From positions 6,334,001-6,398,000 of the forward strand of contig NZ_CP045496.1 in NCBI RefSeq assembly GCF_015500075.1: DNA of 64,000 nucleotides, written 5' to 3'. This DNA comes from Mesorhizobium sp. INR15 (GTDB lineage Bacteria > Pseudomonadota > Alphaproteobacteria > Rhizobiales > Rhizobiaceae). How positions within the stretch are numbered: position 1 is the first letter of the stretch; each line of letters starts with the position of its first letter. The notes under the pieces are model-generated. The model did no database searches, was not told where the DNA came from, and saw only the letters and a list, made by a program, of their open reading frames with translations. Made by a program: the position numbers and the translations under genes. Shown here one piece after another: positions 42,067-50,723 of this stretch.

Positions 42067-43163
42067 CAGGTCACCCTGAGGCCGGCCTGGCGCATCAGCG
42101 GCAGCACGCGGTCGCAGAAGAATGGCAACTCGTAGGTGTAGTTGGTGAAGCTGAGCCCGGCACCCGAATAGCCTTGATCCATGATGCGGATGAGGTCGTC
42201 GACGATCTTTTCCGGCGTGCCGATCAGCGGATAGGTACCGGCGCCGCCGGCGAAACGCTGGCGGTACTGCAGGAACGCCTTATCGTCGTGCGAATTGGCG
42301 AATTCCTTCTTCTTGCTCATGTGCTCGTCGACGGCGCCCTGGTCGGCCTGCTCGACTGCATAGTGGCGATAGTAGTCGTCAGCCTCGGCTTGCGTTTCGC
42401 GGCAGACAACATGGCAGACCGTATAGATGCCGACATCGCGGCCGACCTCGGCCGAGCGTTTGCGGATGTCGAGGACGTGGGCGTTGCCGTCCTCGATCTC
42501 CGAGAATGTCGAGAACAGGAAATCGCAATGGCGCGCCGCGAAGTTGCGGCCGGGGGCGCCAAAGGCGGCGTTCATCGTCACCGGGCGCGGCGCCTGCAGG
42601 CTGGCCGGTTTGCTGACGACCCCCTTCAGGTCATAAAAATCGCCGGCGAAATCGAACGGCTCCTGGGAGGCGTAGGCGCGTTCGATGATGGTGATCCATT
42701 CCTCGGCTTGATCGTAAGTCCGATCGCCGACCTTCTGACCGAACATGGCGAATTCGTCGGGATTCCAGCCGCAAACGATGTTGAGGCCGGCCCGTCCGCC
42801 CGAAATGTGGTCGACCGTCGCCAGCGCCTTGGCGGCCTGCAGAGGATGGACCAGCGGCACATGCACGGTCATGAACAGGGCGATGTCGCTGGTCGCGCCG
42901 GCAAGGCCCGCTGCCCAGGTGAACGTCTCGAACGACCATTCGCGCGCCCGCGTCACACCCCCGAAACCGCGCCAACGCGCGATCGGCAGCAGGAACTCCA
43001 TGCCGGCGCTGTCGGCGATGCGTGCGGCATGCAAATTGTCATCCCAGCGGGCGCGCCAACGTTCGGGCACGGTGGTCATCGCCAAGCCGCCATCGGCATT
43101 CATCGAGAAGACGCCGAGCTTGAACTTGTTGGGGCCTTTGAGTGGGTGGGGTCTCATCATCAT
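42066..43163 (-). CDS. LLM-class flavin-dependent monooxygenase (RutA/DszA-like)
   Basis: This is a 365-residue luciferase-like TIM-barrel monooxygenase. Its IARWRGFGGVT, TVDHISGGRAGLNIVCGWNP and FCDRVLPLMRQAG segments resemble RutA pyrimidine oxygenase and relatives acting on heterocycles or sulfur compounds. It needs FMNH2 from the overlapping reductase gene. The first ATG of MMM overlaps the GntR stop. Lack of rutBCDE makes uracil catabolism unlikely. Substrate unknown. Confidence 0.87.
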   Translation of the reverse strand: MMMRPHPLKGPNKFKLGVFSMNADGGLAMTTVPERWRARWDDNLHAARIADSAGMEFLLPIARWRGFGGVTRAREWSFETFTWAAGLAGATSDIALFMTVHVPLVHPLQAAKALATVDHISGGRAGLNIVCGWNPDEFAMFGQKVGDRTYDQAEEWITIIERAYASQEPFDFAGDFYDLKGVVSKPASLQAPRPVTMNAAFGAPGRNFAARHCDFLFSTFSEIEDGNAHVLDIRKRSAEVGRDVGIYTVCHVVCRETQAEADDYYRHYAVEQADQGAVDEHMSKKKEFANSHDDKAFLQYRQRFAGGAGTYPLIGTPEKIVDDLIRIMDQGYSGAGLSFTNYTYELPFFCDRVLPLMRQAGLRVT

Positions 43164-43873
43164 GTACGTCCCTGTCCGGCGGTCCGGTTTTCCATGGCGG
43201 ATGCTTCCAGCGCTTGCGTAAGCACCACGAAGCGCTCCTCCGCGGTCTCGATAAAGCGGGTCATGTGGTCGAATGCAGCCATCGGATCGCGACGCACGAA
43301 GGCTTCGTGCAGCTTGCGCATGCCGGCGACCACGACAGCCTGGGTCGGCAAGTGCGTCAGTGTTCCCAGCCGCACCACCTGGACGTGGTCGGCAAAGCGC
43401 GAGATGGCCGATGCCAACCGGTCGTTCCTGACGGCCTCCAGCCAGCAGCTGCGAAAACGCACATTCGCCTGAAACAGCAATTCCGCGTCGCCCGTCGAGG
43501 CGGCCTGTTCGGCATCATCGAGAGCCTCGGCCAGCCGCCTCATGCCCTCTTCGTCGATGTCGCGCGCCGCATGCGCCGCCGCACGGGGCTCAAGGCAGCG
43601 GCGTACTTCGAAAATATTTGCGACATCCGTTGCTGTAAGGCGCGGCAGCATGAAGCCACGCGTCGTGCCGACCAGATAGCCTTCATGGGTCAGCTGCAAA
43701 AGCGCCTCACGAACCGGCATGCGCGACACGCCAAGCCGATTGGCGATATCGACATCGACGAGCTTCTCGTCCTGGCCAAGCAAGCCGCCGTGGATGCGGG
43801 CGCGGATTTCGTCATAGACTCGGACGCGCAGACTGCCATTGCCACTAGGCCGTATCGCCGTTTGCGAAACCAT
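43160..43873 (-). CDS. GntR-family regulator (FCD/FadR subfamily)
   Basis: This is a 237-residue regulator with an N-terminal winged HTH (VYDEIRARIHGGLLGQDEKL, then RLGVSRMPVREALLQLTHEG) and a C-terminal FCD ligand domain (VRRCLEPRAAAHAA onwards). First gene of the operon and overlapping the monooxygenase gene, so it autoregulates the unit. The motif CTGTATACTG 26 bases upstream fits the GTATAC-type operators of this subfamily. Confidence 0.9.
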   Translation of the reverse strand: MVSQTAIRPSGNGSLRVRVYDEIRARIHGGLLGQDEKLVDVDIANRLGVSRMPVREALLQLTHEGYLVGTTRGFMLPRLTATDVANIFEVRRCLEPRAAAHAARDIDEEGMRRLAEALDDAEQAASTGDAELLFQANVRFRSCWLEAVRNDRLASAISRFADHVQVVRLGTLTHLPTQAVVVAGMRKLHEAFVRRDPMAAFDHMTRFIETAEERFVVLTQALEASAMENRTAGQGRT

Positions 43874-43898
43874 CGCCTCTCCTGCCGATTTTCAACCA

Positions 43899-43913
43899 AT
43901 CTGTATACTGTTT
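43899..43913. promoter_or_regulatory. Candidate GntR operator
   Basis: CTGTATACTG contains a GTATAC palindrome 26 bases before the GntR start. TATACTGTTT (43904-43913) recurs inverted as AAACAGTATA at 44047-44056, giving two possible sites flanking the AT-rich promoter region. Confidence 0.4.
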
Positions 43914-44159
43914 ATTCGCGGACTGGGTGCTTTTATCTGTGATCCGCTGTTCTATTTTCGACAAAATGGCGCTCTTCGCACTCGTTTGGTGAGTATTTCC
44001 AGAATTTTCGGCAACTGCAAGCGCGAAACCAAATTATTTTAAGCTTAAACAGTATATGGTTATGTGGTTGTCTTTCGCCGTGTCGCCACGCGTTGAAAGA
44101 AACCGGGCAAGGATGAACAGCGTGCCGCGCTGGCATCCGGCAAGTCCTCGCAGTCCAGG

Positions 44160-44460
44160 GAGTGAGCATTTATCGTGACTCTGAACAATGCCCGCGCGTC
44201 GACCTACCCGGCGAATGCCCAGCCCCGCTCCGCATTCGAAGGCATTCGCGCAAGCAGTCGATGATGGGCGATAGTCGGCCCGGATAAATTCTGTGATGTC
44301 GGTCAACGACTTCTCGTTCGTGGCCGCTGCCTGGAAATCGCGATTGATGAGGTTCGCGGGCGCCGGACTGATCTCTCCAGATTGGAACCGTACCGGCGCC
44401 GCTTCCTGTCGGGTGCGCCACCCCTCAAGCAAGTGCCTGATATTGCTTAAAGGCTGAAGT
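44160..44460 (-). pseudogene. Degenerate IS3-family transposase fragment
   Basis: The minus-strand frame includes NLINRDFQAAATNEKSLTDI followed by TEF, which matches the catalytic-core entry of IS3-family OrfB (usually N..F.A..PN..W.TDITEF). A neighbouring frame continues GRLSPIIDCL, matching the next conserved block. Frameshifts and the Ser for Trp change show it is inactive. It marks the left margin of the mobile region. Confidence 0.6.
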
Positions 44461-45357
44461 CCGATCCGCACGTTTGCTGCTGGCGCGCGCTACTGACGGA
44501 GCGTAAATGACGCGCATGAAATACGTTCAACGTCGAGCAAATCGGTTGGAGTTTGGTTTCAACTCCCCGACGACATAGCTGGCCAACCCTTCCCCTGCCC
44601 TGGCCGGAGGCGACTGAATGGTGCGTGAACAGGAACTCCGGTCGCTTCAAAAATGAGGGTTCGATTTTGCAGGCGGCTGATCAGAGGACAGCTGAGCGCG
44701 CGGCGCTTCCACTTATTGAAGCACACCGGCTGGTGGACTTAGCCCGGAAATCGTTGGTCGAGGGCCGCCGAGTGATTGCCCCGGCAATGATCGAAGTTAT
44801 GGCGGCGACGCACACCTCTCTGTTTATGAAGAATGATGAAGCCCTGCGAGCCAGCTGTCTGGGGTACAACAAAGCTGCGTGACAGGATCGGCGGGTTGCT
44901 CGACTGACTGCGCGCCCGGAGAGGCCGAGCCTGGGCCAGGACCACGGGCGCAGGCCGAGAAGAGCCACGCCCGGCATACAAGCCTCTGGTAGGGGCTTGT
45001 CGGGCGACCCGATGCGCCGATGGATCCAGAAGCGGCGATCGGTCCTAAAAACACGCCTCTGCAGCCATTTGCCGCGCAAGCCGTAGGCACGCCGTCCCTT
45101 CCTGATCAAAGCTCGATTACCCAGAAAGCATGCTGGGTTTTTGGATGTTCCGAAAGAACGAGCCGTGAGGCGACACGCTTGCGCTCCTCGGCCACCCACT
45201 GCAGAACGTATCGAGCGCGCGCTCGATCGTATAGCCAATATCATCGTTGCCCGTGGGAAACAGGGCGAGGGGTGGCTGCCATTATACGATCATGTTCAAC
45301 CGGCGCTCCAGGATCATCAGTCGAAACAGGTCTGCCCAGCCGCGGGGCGGCAGCCCG
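44461..45357. other. Gene-poor stretch between IS remnant and integrase
   Basis: About 900 bases with no recognisable gene. A 109-codon plus-strand frame (44553-44882) has an Ala/Arg-rich middle but no family match and no ribosome-binding site. It may be the edge of the integrated element, yet no tRNA gene or direct-repeat att site is evident to me. Confidence 0.3.
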
Positions 45358-46559
45358 CTAGACGATCGCGGGATCAAACGGCAGCGCGATCTTCATAAGC
45401 TCTTCCTGCCACATCTTCATATCACCGCCTTCGCCATATTTCGGCCTATTAATCGTATGGCCCATCAGCATGCGCCGCAGTTCCTCGTCCAATCTCGCGT
45501 TCTTCATGCGGTCCTCGAAAGAGTGGCGTAGCGAGTAGAAAGTATGTTTGTCAGTTGGGAACAGTTTGTGGGTCTTGAAGTGATTATTGAGCAGCGCTGA
45601 CAAGGCCGCCTCACGATCCTTGTAACGCGGGAAGCCCTGTGGGTGCTTCCTGAACACATCAAGCGCGACGCCGATCAGGGGCACCTTGCGCACGGATGAT
45701 GCGGTCTTGATCTCGCGCGGGTCGTCAGGATCGTCACGCGGCTGGACCGAAATATGCGGCACTTCATGATCAAGATGGATGACACCTGCGTGGAGGTTCG
45801 CGAGTTCGCTTGGCCTAGCGCCTGTCTCTGCCAATGCAAGCACAATGCCCCGCGCTTCGTCATTGAGCTTCGCCAGCGCCCCTGGTGCAAATATCTTGTC
45901 GCGAATCCAGTCGGTCGGAAATGGAGGCCGCGACCGCTTGGACTTGTCGCTGAATGACAAGTCAGCGAAAGGGTTCTTCTGCTCCGGAAAACCGAGATGA
46001 CGGTAGTAATCGGCGTACAGGATCCGGAGGTTGCCCATGTTCCGATTGCCGGTCGATGCCGAACGATCAGCCCTACCCTTCTCGGGGGCAATCCGATCCA
46101 GCCAATATTTATGGATAACTCGCGCGTCGTCGCGTGTGACCTCACCCATTGGCTTGTCGCCTACGAGAGAGATGAAGACATCCACGCTCATTTGGCGTTT
46201 TGCTTTCCATCGTTTTCGCTGATCAGGGCTTTTTGTGCGGAGGTCGTCCCGGGCGATATCGTTGAAATAGAGCTTCAGCGCCTCCGAAATCTTGTCGTCA
46301 GGCGGGGAAGCGCTTCCAGTCACAGCATCGACGACGGGCGAAGTGGGAGGCTTTCCGAACGTTGCTTCTACCCGTTGCAGGATCGTATCCAGCGGCTCGG
46401 CAACAAGGATATCCGCGAGCGGCCGATAAACGAACCCCAACGCCTCAGCGCGCTTGACCGCTCGCTGGTATAAAATACGTGCGGCTGTCCGTCGTCAGAA
46501 CATTCGGCTCAGTTTGCGGCGTAGCTTAGCGGAGTGTCGGCCTCATCTTGGGGTTGATG

Positions 46560-47540
46560 TTATGCGGCGATCTTGCGGTGCTGCAAGCGCCGATGTTGGA
46601 TGGTTTGCCGTTTGATCCTTTCGCGCTGTTTGATGATGGTCTGGGCCCTGCCGAAGTAGGCGTCGGCTGGGGTCACGTTGTCGAGGCTCTCGTGGTAGCG
46701 CCGATGGTTGTAATGCTCGATGAAGGCTGCGATCTGGGCTTCGAGGTCGCCGGGCAGGAAGTAGTTTTCCAGCAGGATCCGGTTCTTGAGGGTCTGGTGC
46801 CAGCGCTCGATCTTGCCCTGGGTTTGGGGATGCATCGGGGCGCCCCGAACATGGCTCATGCGTTGGGCCTCGATATAATCGGCCAGTTCGCCGGCGATAT
46901 AGCTGGGGCCATTGTCGCTCAACAGACGTGGCTTGTGGCGGACATGGGCCTGATCGCAGCCTGAGGCGGCCAACGCCAGATCCAGCGTGTCGGTGACGTC
47001 CTGCGCCCGCATGGTGCTGCACAGCTTCCAGGCGATGATGTAGCGGGAGTAATCGTCGAGCACGGTTGACAGATACATCCAGCCCCAACCGATGATCTTG
47101 AAGTAGGTAAAATCGGTCTGCCACATCTCGTTGGGCCGAGTGGTTTTGGTGTGGAACTCGTTCGCCGCCTTGATCACCACATAGGCCGGGCTGGTGATCA
47201 GATCGTAGGCCTTGAGCAGCCGGTAAACACTGGCTTCCGACACGAAGTAGCGCTTCTCGTCGGTGAACCGCACCGCCAGTTCGCGCGGGCTGAGCTCGGA
47301 CTGCTCCAGCGCCAGTTCGATGATCTGGTCATGGATGGCAGGCGGGATGCGGTTCCACACGCGGCTCGGCGCCGATGGTCGATCTTCCAGCGCCTCAGGG
47401 CCGCCACCGAGATAGCGGTCATACCAGCGATAGAAGGTCCGTCGTGGGACCCCCAGCCGGTCCAGCGTTTTGCGGGTGGGCAGGTGCGACTGCTCGACGA
47501 GCCTGATGATCTCGAGCTTTTCGAATGCGGGATATCTCAT
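46560..47540 (-). CDS. IS transposase OrfB (DDE integrase core, HTH-rve type)
   Basis: This is a 326-residue transposase. An N-terminal helix-turn-helix (PTRKTLDRLGVPRRTFYRWY) is followed by an rve/DDE core with Asp in MWQTDFTYFK, Asp in LLSDNGPSYIAGEL and Glu in GKIERWHQTLKNR. Its ATG (47540) overlaps the orfA stop by ATGA, so it is translated by coupling or as an OrfAB fusion. It appears intact. Confidence 0.9.
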   Translation of the reverse strand: MRYPAFEKLEIIRLVEQSHLPTRKTLDRLGVPRRTFYRWYDRYLGGGPEALEDRPSAPSRVWNRIPPAIHDQIIELALEQSELSPRELAVRFTDEKRYFVSEASVYRLLKAYDLITSPAYVVIKAANEFHTKTTRPNEMWQTDFTYFKIIGWGWMYLSTVLDDYSRYIIAWKLCSTMRAQDVTDTLDLALAASGCDQAHVRHKPRLLSDNGPSYIAGELADYIEAQRMSHVRGAPMHPQTQGKIERWHQTLKNRILLENYFLPGDLEAQIAAFIEHYNHRRYHESLDNVTPADAYFGRAQTIIKQRERIKRQTIQHRRLQHRKIAA

Positions 47541-47911
47541 TCTTGCTCGTCCCCATCTGCGATCATGCTTTTTTTGAGCAGGCGGTTTTCCAGCGTCAGG
47601 TCGGCAACGCATTCCTTCAACGCGCTGGCTTCGCGGCGCAGGTCCTTGACCTCATCGCTGGTGGCAGCACGCGCCGTATCGCCAGCCAGGCGGCGCTTGC
47701 CGGCCTCCATGAACTCTTTCGACCAGGTGTAATACAGGCTCTGCGCGATGCCTTCCTTGCGGCACAGCTCGGCGATGCTGTCTTCGCCGCGCAAACCGTC
47801 CAGCACGATCCGGATCTTGTCTTCCGCTGAAAAGTGCCGTCGGGTCGCCCGGCGGATGTCCTTCACAACCTGCTCGGCAGGCTTTTTGGCACTTGAGGAT
47901 CTAGGGTTCAT
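47537..47911 (-). CDS. IS transposase OrfA (HTH_Tnp_1 type)
   Basis: This is a 124-residue DNA-binding protein. Its helix-turn-helix region reads RHFSAEDKIRIVLDGLRGED, then SIAELCRKEGIAQSLYYTWS, and a leucine-zipper-like helix follows (DLRREASALKECVADLTLEN). It pairs with OrfB to form the IS transposase. Confidence 0.88.
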   Translation of the reverse strand: MNPRSSSAKKPAEQVVKDIRRATRRHFSAEDKIRIVLDGLRGEDSIAELCRKEGIAQSLYYTWSKEFMEAGKRRLAGDTARAATSDEVKDLRREASALKECVADLTLENRLLKKSMIADGDEQE

Positions 47912-48237
47912 CTTGGTTCCTTCGTCAGCTGACGAGACCAAAACCCTCCTTAATTCACAACCTCAAATCTGGGACACAGGTGCTGACGGGGAACACGTGC
48001 GGCCTGTGGATTATCTCCCAGCATGAGTGAGGACCAAAGTGCGTTATCGGCAGCCTCGTGAAGGTCGCGCGCGGTACGCGCCTTTGAACGGTCGATAGTG
48101 TCCAGGGCGCGACGCACGAATTCACCACGCTCGTCGAGCTCACGGAGTGCCTTTGGAACGCGCCGGCAATAGTGAAAATGACTGCCCCGCATTCGAAGGA
48201 AGCGGTCTGGGTCTTGCTCTTCTCGGCGTCGTCCCAT

Positions 48238-48498
48238 GTCCTGACCCTTTGTAGCACAATAGGTAGCACAAAAGCACAAAACGGGGCAAGACTAATGCGT
48301 GAAAGCGTGAAAGTAGCAGATCGCAGTTGCAATTGTTAGTACATCTAATGCGGCTGCATTACGTCGAATCGCGACCGGCGGTGCAATTGCGATAGCAGCA
48401 ATTGGGATCGGCTGGGGCTTGGACTCTGGCAGAAGGCCCCGGCATTCTCATGGCGTTAGAATATCCCGTAACCTGCTGGATGTAGTAGCGTGAGCGGC
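48238..48498. other. Non-coding gap upstream of the integrase
   Basis: These 260 bases show no gene. They should contain the integrase promoter. No tRNA or clear att repeat is recognisable. Confidence 0.3.
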
Positions 48499-48681
48499 CT
48501 AGCTGCCTGGCTCACTGTTCCCCGTTTTCTTCTCGACTGCTAGCCCGCGCCGCTCGGCATAGTCGATTAGCGCTAGCTCGATCACCGCCGTCACCGACCG
48601 GCGGTCGAGCGCCGCCAGCCGCTCCGCTAGCTCCAAAATGGCCGGGTCCATCCGGGTGGTGAAGGGTTTCTTTTTTGTCAT
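48499..48681 (-). CDS. Small ribbon-helix-helix-type DNA-binding protein
   Basis: This is a 60-residue protein starting MTKKKPFTTRMDPAILELAE, with an N-terminal beta strand and two helices in the pattern of CopG/RHH repressors or antitoxins. The C-terminus is short and polar. Two palindromic TGCACGTGCA-like sites lie 44-75 bp upstream. A toxin partner is not evident, so it is more likely a small autoregulator of the mobile element. Confidence 0.65.
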   Translation of the reverse strand: MTKKKPFTTRMDPAILELAERLAALDRRSVTAVIELALIDYAERRGLAVEKKTGNSEPGS

Positions 48682-48724
48682 CCAGTCGCAGTCTTGCGCT
48701 TCAATCGCAAATGTGTTTTAAGGC

Positions 48725-48756
48725 GCACGTGCAGTGCACTTTCCTTGCACGTGCAA
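48725..48756. promoter_or_regulatory. Paired palindromic sites, candidate RHH operator
   Basis: GCACGTGCA (48725-48733) and TTGCACGTGCAA (48745-48756) are both self-complementary, with a further GTGCAC at 48734-48739. They sit between the RHH gene and a divergent hypothetical gene. Tandem short palindromes are the usual binding pattern of ribbon-helix-helix dimers. Confidence 0.55.
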
Positions 48757-48823
48757 TGATTAGCCCGAGCGCTGTAACGCTCTGACTAACCTGACCAAAC
48801 CCAAGCTGGGTGGAGCTCGGATC

Positions 48824-49375
48824 ATGGCTGATTCCGACAATAGCACGACTTTGCCTTTCGTCACGCGGGGGGACGAAATCAAGAGTCAGACATTATCATC
48901 AATGGAAGGTCTCCGAGACACGTCTCGCGACCCTGCGGTGATGCTCGCGATCAAATGGACTGAAGCACACGCGAAGACTCAAGCATTGTGCATCCAGCAG
49001 CAACAGCATGAAATTCGCTTGGCTGACGCAGTTGACGGTCGCGATCACGACCTTCGAGATCGTCACACGGATGCGATCAGGGAAGAGAATTTGGCTGCCG
49101 ACGTTGAGCAGACGCTTCTTGATTCTTTGCCTCTCACACCTGCTTTGACAGTTAGCGGCATCGTCGGGAAGCTGAAAATGATCCTCGGAGAGTGCGAGGA
49201 CAATACCGACATTGCAGAGTTCCCGGGTCCTCATATTCGCTCAGTGCTTGCCGACCTTGAGCATATTGCCGATCAACGGAACGCATACGCCGCTTGGGCC
49301 GCATATGCGGCTTGGTGCGCAGCCGACGAAAAGCAATACCGATTTTGGGTCGAAATGCTTAAGCGGAACAATTAG
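48824..49375 (+). CDS. Hypothetical protein
   Basis: This is a 183-residue soluble, acidic protein with no membrane segment and no family I recognise. Helix-rich stretches (AIKWTEAHAKTQALCIQQQQ) and an Ala/Trp repeat NAYAAWAAYAAWCAA near the C-terminus stand out. GGTGGAGCTC precedes the ATG. Base composition is lower in GC than the left half of the window, which fits transferred DNA. Confidence 0.55.
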   Translation: MADSDNSTTLPFVTRGDEIKSQTLSSMEGLRDTSRDPAVMLAIKWTEAHAKTQALCIQQQQHEIRLADAVDGRDHDLRDRHTDAIREENLAADVEQTLLDSLPLTPALTVSGIVGKLKMILGECEDNTDIAEFPGPHIRSVLADLEHIADQRNAYAAWAAYAAWCAADEKQYRFWVEMLKRNN

Positions 49376-49378
49376 CCT

Positions 49379-49933
49379 GTGCTCGGCCGCCAAGCGGCGG
49401 CCGGACACTACTACAACGAGTCAACCGGCAGCGCCTTTCCATGTTCAGTCCTTCGCCGGTCTCTGCAAGATTTTGGCTTCAAGGCGGAGCACTATTTCAA
49501 GGGTCATCAAATCGTCACGACGAAAGCTTGGCGCTTTTTTTTGCGTCATTGGACGTTATATTTTTGGACTTACAATCTGAGGGACCGGTGGGCACAGGCA
49601 CGGTTCAACCGTAAGCCCCTAGTGCGGCAGAGGCGCATTGATGTCCTCCGCTACTTCGTCTCGAACACGATCGAGAAAAGCCGCTTCACATCCGATCGAA
49701 CAGACTTAATTTGGAAACTCTATCCCCTCCGTAGCTTTCGGCACCCGGAGCGGGAGGCCACCACAAACTACTACGGCCTCATTCTTGCGTCTTTGGTGGA
49801 ATCTCGGGAGCTGGTCCAGGAAGCCGGTAACTACCGACTGTCGCCCAGCGGCATATCTGGGCTGATTGCATATGAACTCGAGGAGAGGAGATCAAGCAGA
49901 ATGCCCAGCTTCAGGACATCCTTGCCGCCTTGA
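49379..49933 (+). CDS. Hypothetical protein, probable 3' frameshift
   Basis: This is a 184-codon frame from GTG 49379, three bases after the previous stop. The protein is basic and aromatic-rich (WRFFLRHWTLYFWTYNLRDR) and no domain is recognised. At about 49890 the frame changes character: after YELEERR another frame reads EIKQNAQLQDILAALKGFSFS to a stop at about 49950, a more natural C-terminus. This suggests a one-base shift near the 3' end. Function unknown. Confidence 0.45.
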   Translation: MLGRQAAAGHYYNESTGSAFPCSVLRRSLQDFGFKAEHYFKGHQIVTTKAWRFFLRHWTLYFWTYNLRDRWAQARFNRKPLVRQRRIDVLRYFVSNTIEKSRFTSDRTDLIWKLYPLRSFRHPEREATTNYYGLILASLVESRELVQEAGNYRLSPSGISGLIAYELEERRSSRMPSFRTSLPP

Positions 49934-50093
49934 AGGGGTTCTCATTCTCGTAGGCATTGCCCAAGTCATAGTAAGCTATCTGGCAATGCCCGCGGTTCAA
50001 TAACTGTGGCTTGGTCATACCAATCCAATTCGACATTCAGGCCGATGACTCTGCGTATAATATCGCTAGGCTACGGCCAACGCGGAGGGACGC

Positions 50094-50723
50094 ATGGACG
50101 ACAACGACGATCTGTTCAGCAGCGTAGGCGAGGTCAGCGAAGACGACCTCAATATCAAACCCAAAGACTTCCAGGAAATGGTGGTTGAACCCACCGACTG
50201 GACCATTGGAGTTCTGATCGACCTGTTGAAGCGGAAGAAAATCGACCTCCAGCCCAATTACCAGCGGCGCATCGCATGGACGACGGACAAGATGTCCAAG
50301 TTTATCGAGAGTCTGTTCCTACGGCTTCCGGTCCCCCAGATCGTCCTTGCAGAAACGCAACCGGGCCGTTTCGCGGTAATCGATGGCAAGCAGCGCCTGA
50401 ACTCGCTTGCCCGGTTCTGTCTGGATACGAAAGACCCGCTGCGCCTAAAAGGTTGCAAATATCGGGCCGACCTGGAAAATCTGACCTACGATGAGATGCA
50501 GCAGGCGCCAGCGTTGGAAGGCGCTCTGGACGCGTTTCCTGCGATCCGGCTCGGACATGGTTCGCCTGCTCCTCACTGGCTTTTGTCGATATCTAATGGG
50601 ACAGACAGGACGAACCGATGCTGGACGCAATCAAATTTGTCGCCTCGTCCGCCTGCGGCGTGGAAACGGCGGCGAATCGGACGTGTTCAGATCCCGATCC
50701 CACGTCCCCTGCCGATGCCATAG
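50094..50723 (+). pseudogene. DUF262 (GmrSD N-terminal/ParB-like) protein, truncated
   Basis: The first ~155 residues are a DUF262 domain: LQPNYQRRIAWTTDKMSKFI, SLFLRLPVPQIVLAE, then the DGKQRLNSLARF nuclease/NTPase motif. Full-length members run to 350-600 residues. After about 50550 the translation loses all family character and runs antisense into the end of traA, so the gene was cut by the junction that brought traA in. DUF262 proteins often act in modified-DNA restriction; this one is presumably dead. Confidence 0.75.

Larger units (their letters stand above)
46486..47995 (-). mobile_element. 1510-bp insertion sequence with two ORFs, inside the integrase gene
   Basis: Ends are imperfect inverted repeats beginning TGTCCGTCGTCAGAAC (46486 onwards) and, on the other strand from 47995, TGTTCCCCGTCAGCAC. 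The sequence CGTGCGGC is present directly outside both ends (46478-46485 and 47996-48003), an 8-bp target duplication. It holds orfA and orfB of IS3/IS481-like type. The intact ORFs and exact duplication indicate a fairly recent insertion. Confidence 0.88.
45358..48237 (-). pseudogene. Tyrosine-recombinase integrase split by an insertion sequence
   Basis: The N-terminal part (47996-48237) starts MGRRREEQDPDRFLRMRGSH. The C-terminal part (45358-46485) carries the core-binding and catalytic domains: Arg in AETGARPSEL, HTFYSLRHSFEDRM, LMGHTINRP and the likely nucleophile Tyr in PKYGEGG. Removing the IS and one copy of the 8-bp duplication rejoins the frame exactly through DNPQAARILYQRAVKRAE, giving one protein of about 455 residues. 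The gene is therefore a genuine integrase knocked out by a single, well-defined insertion. Without repair the element cannot use it to excise. Confidence 0.9.

Noticed and set aside
44553..44882. 109-codon open frame between the IS remnant and the integrase
   Set aside because: No ribosome-binding site, no recognisable motif and only weak coding character; kept as part of a gene-poor region.
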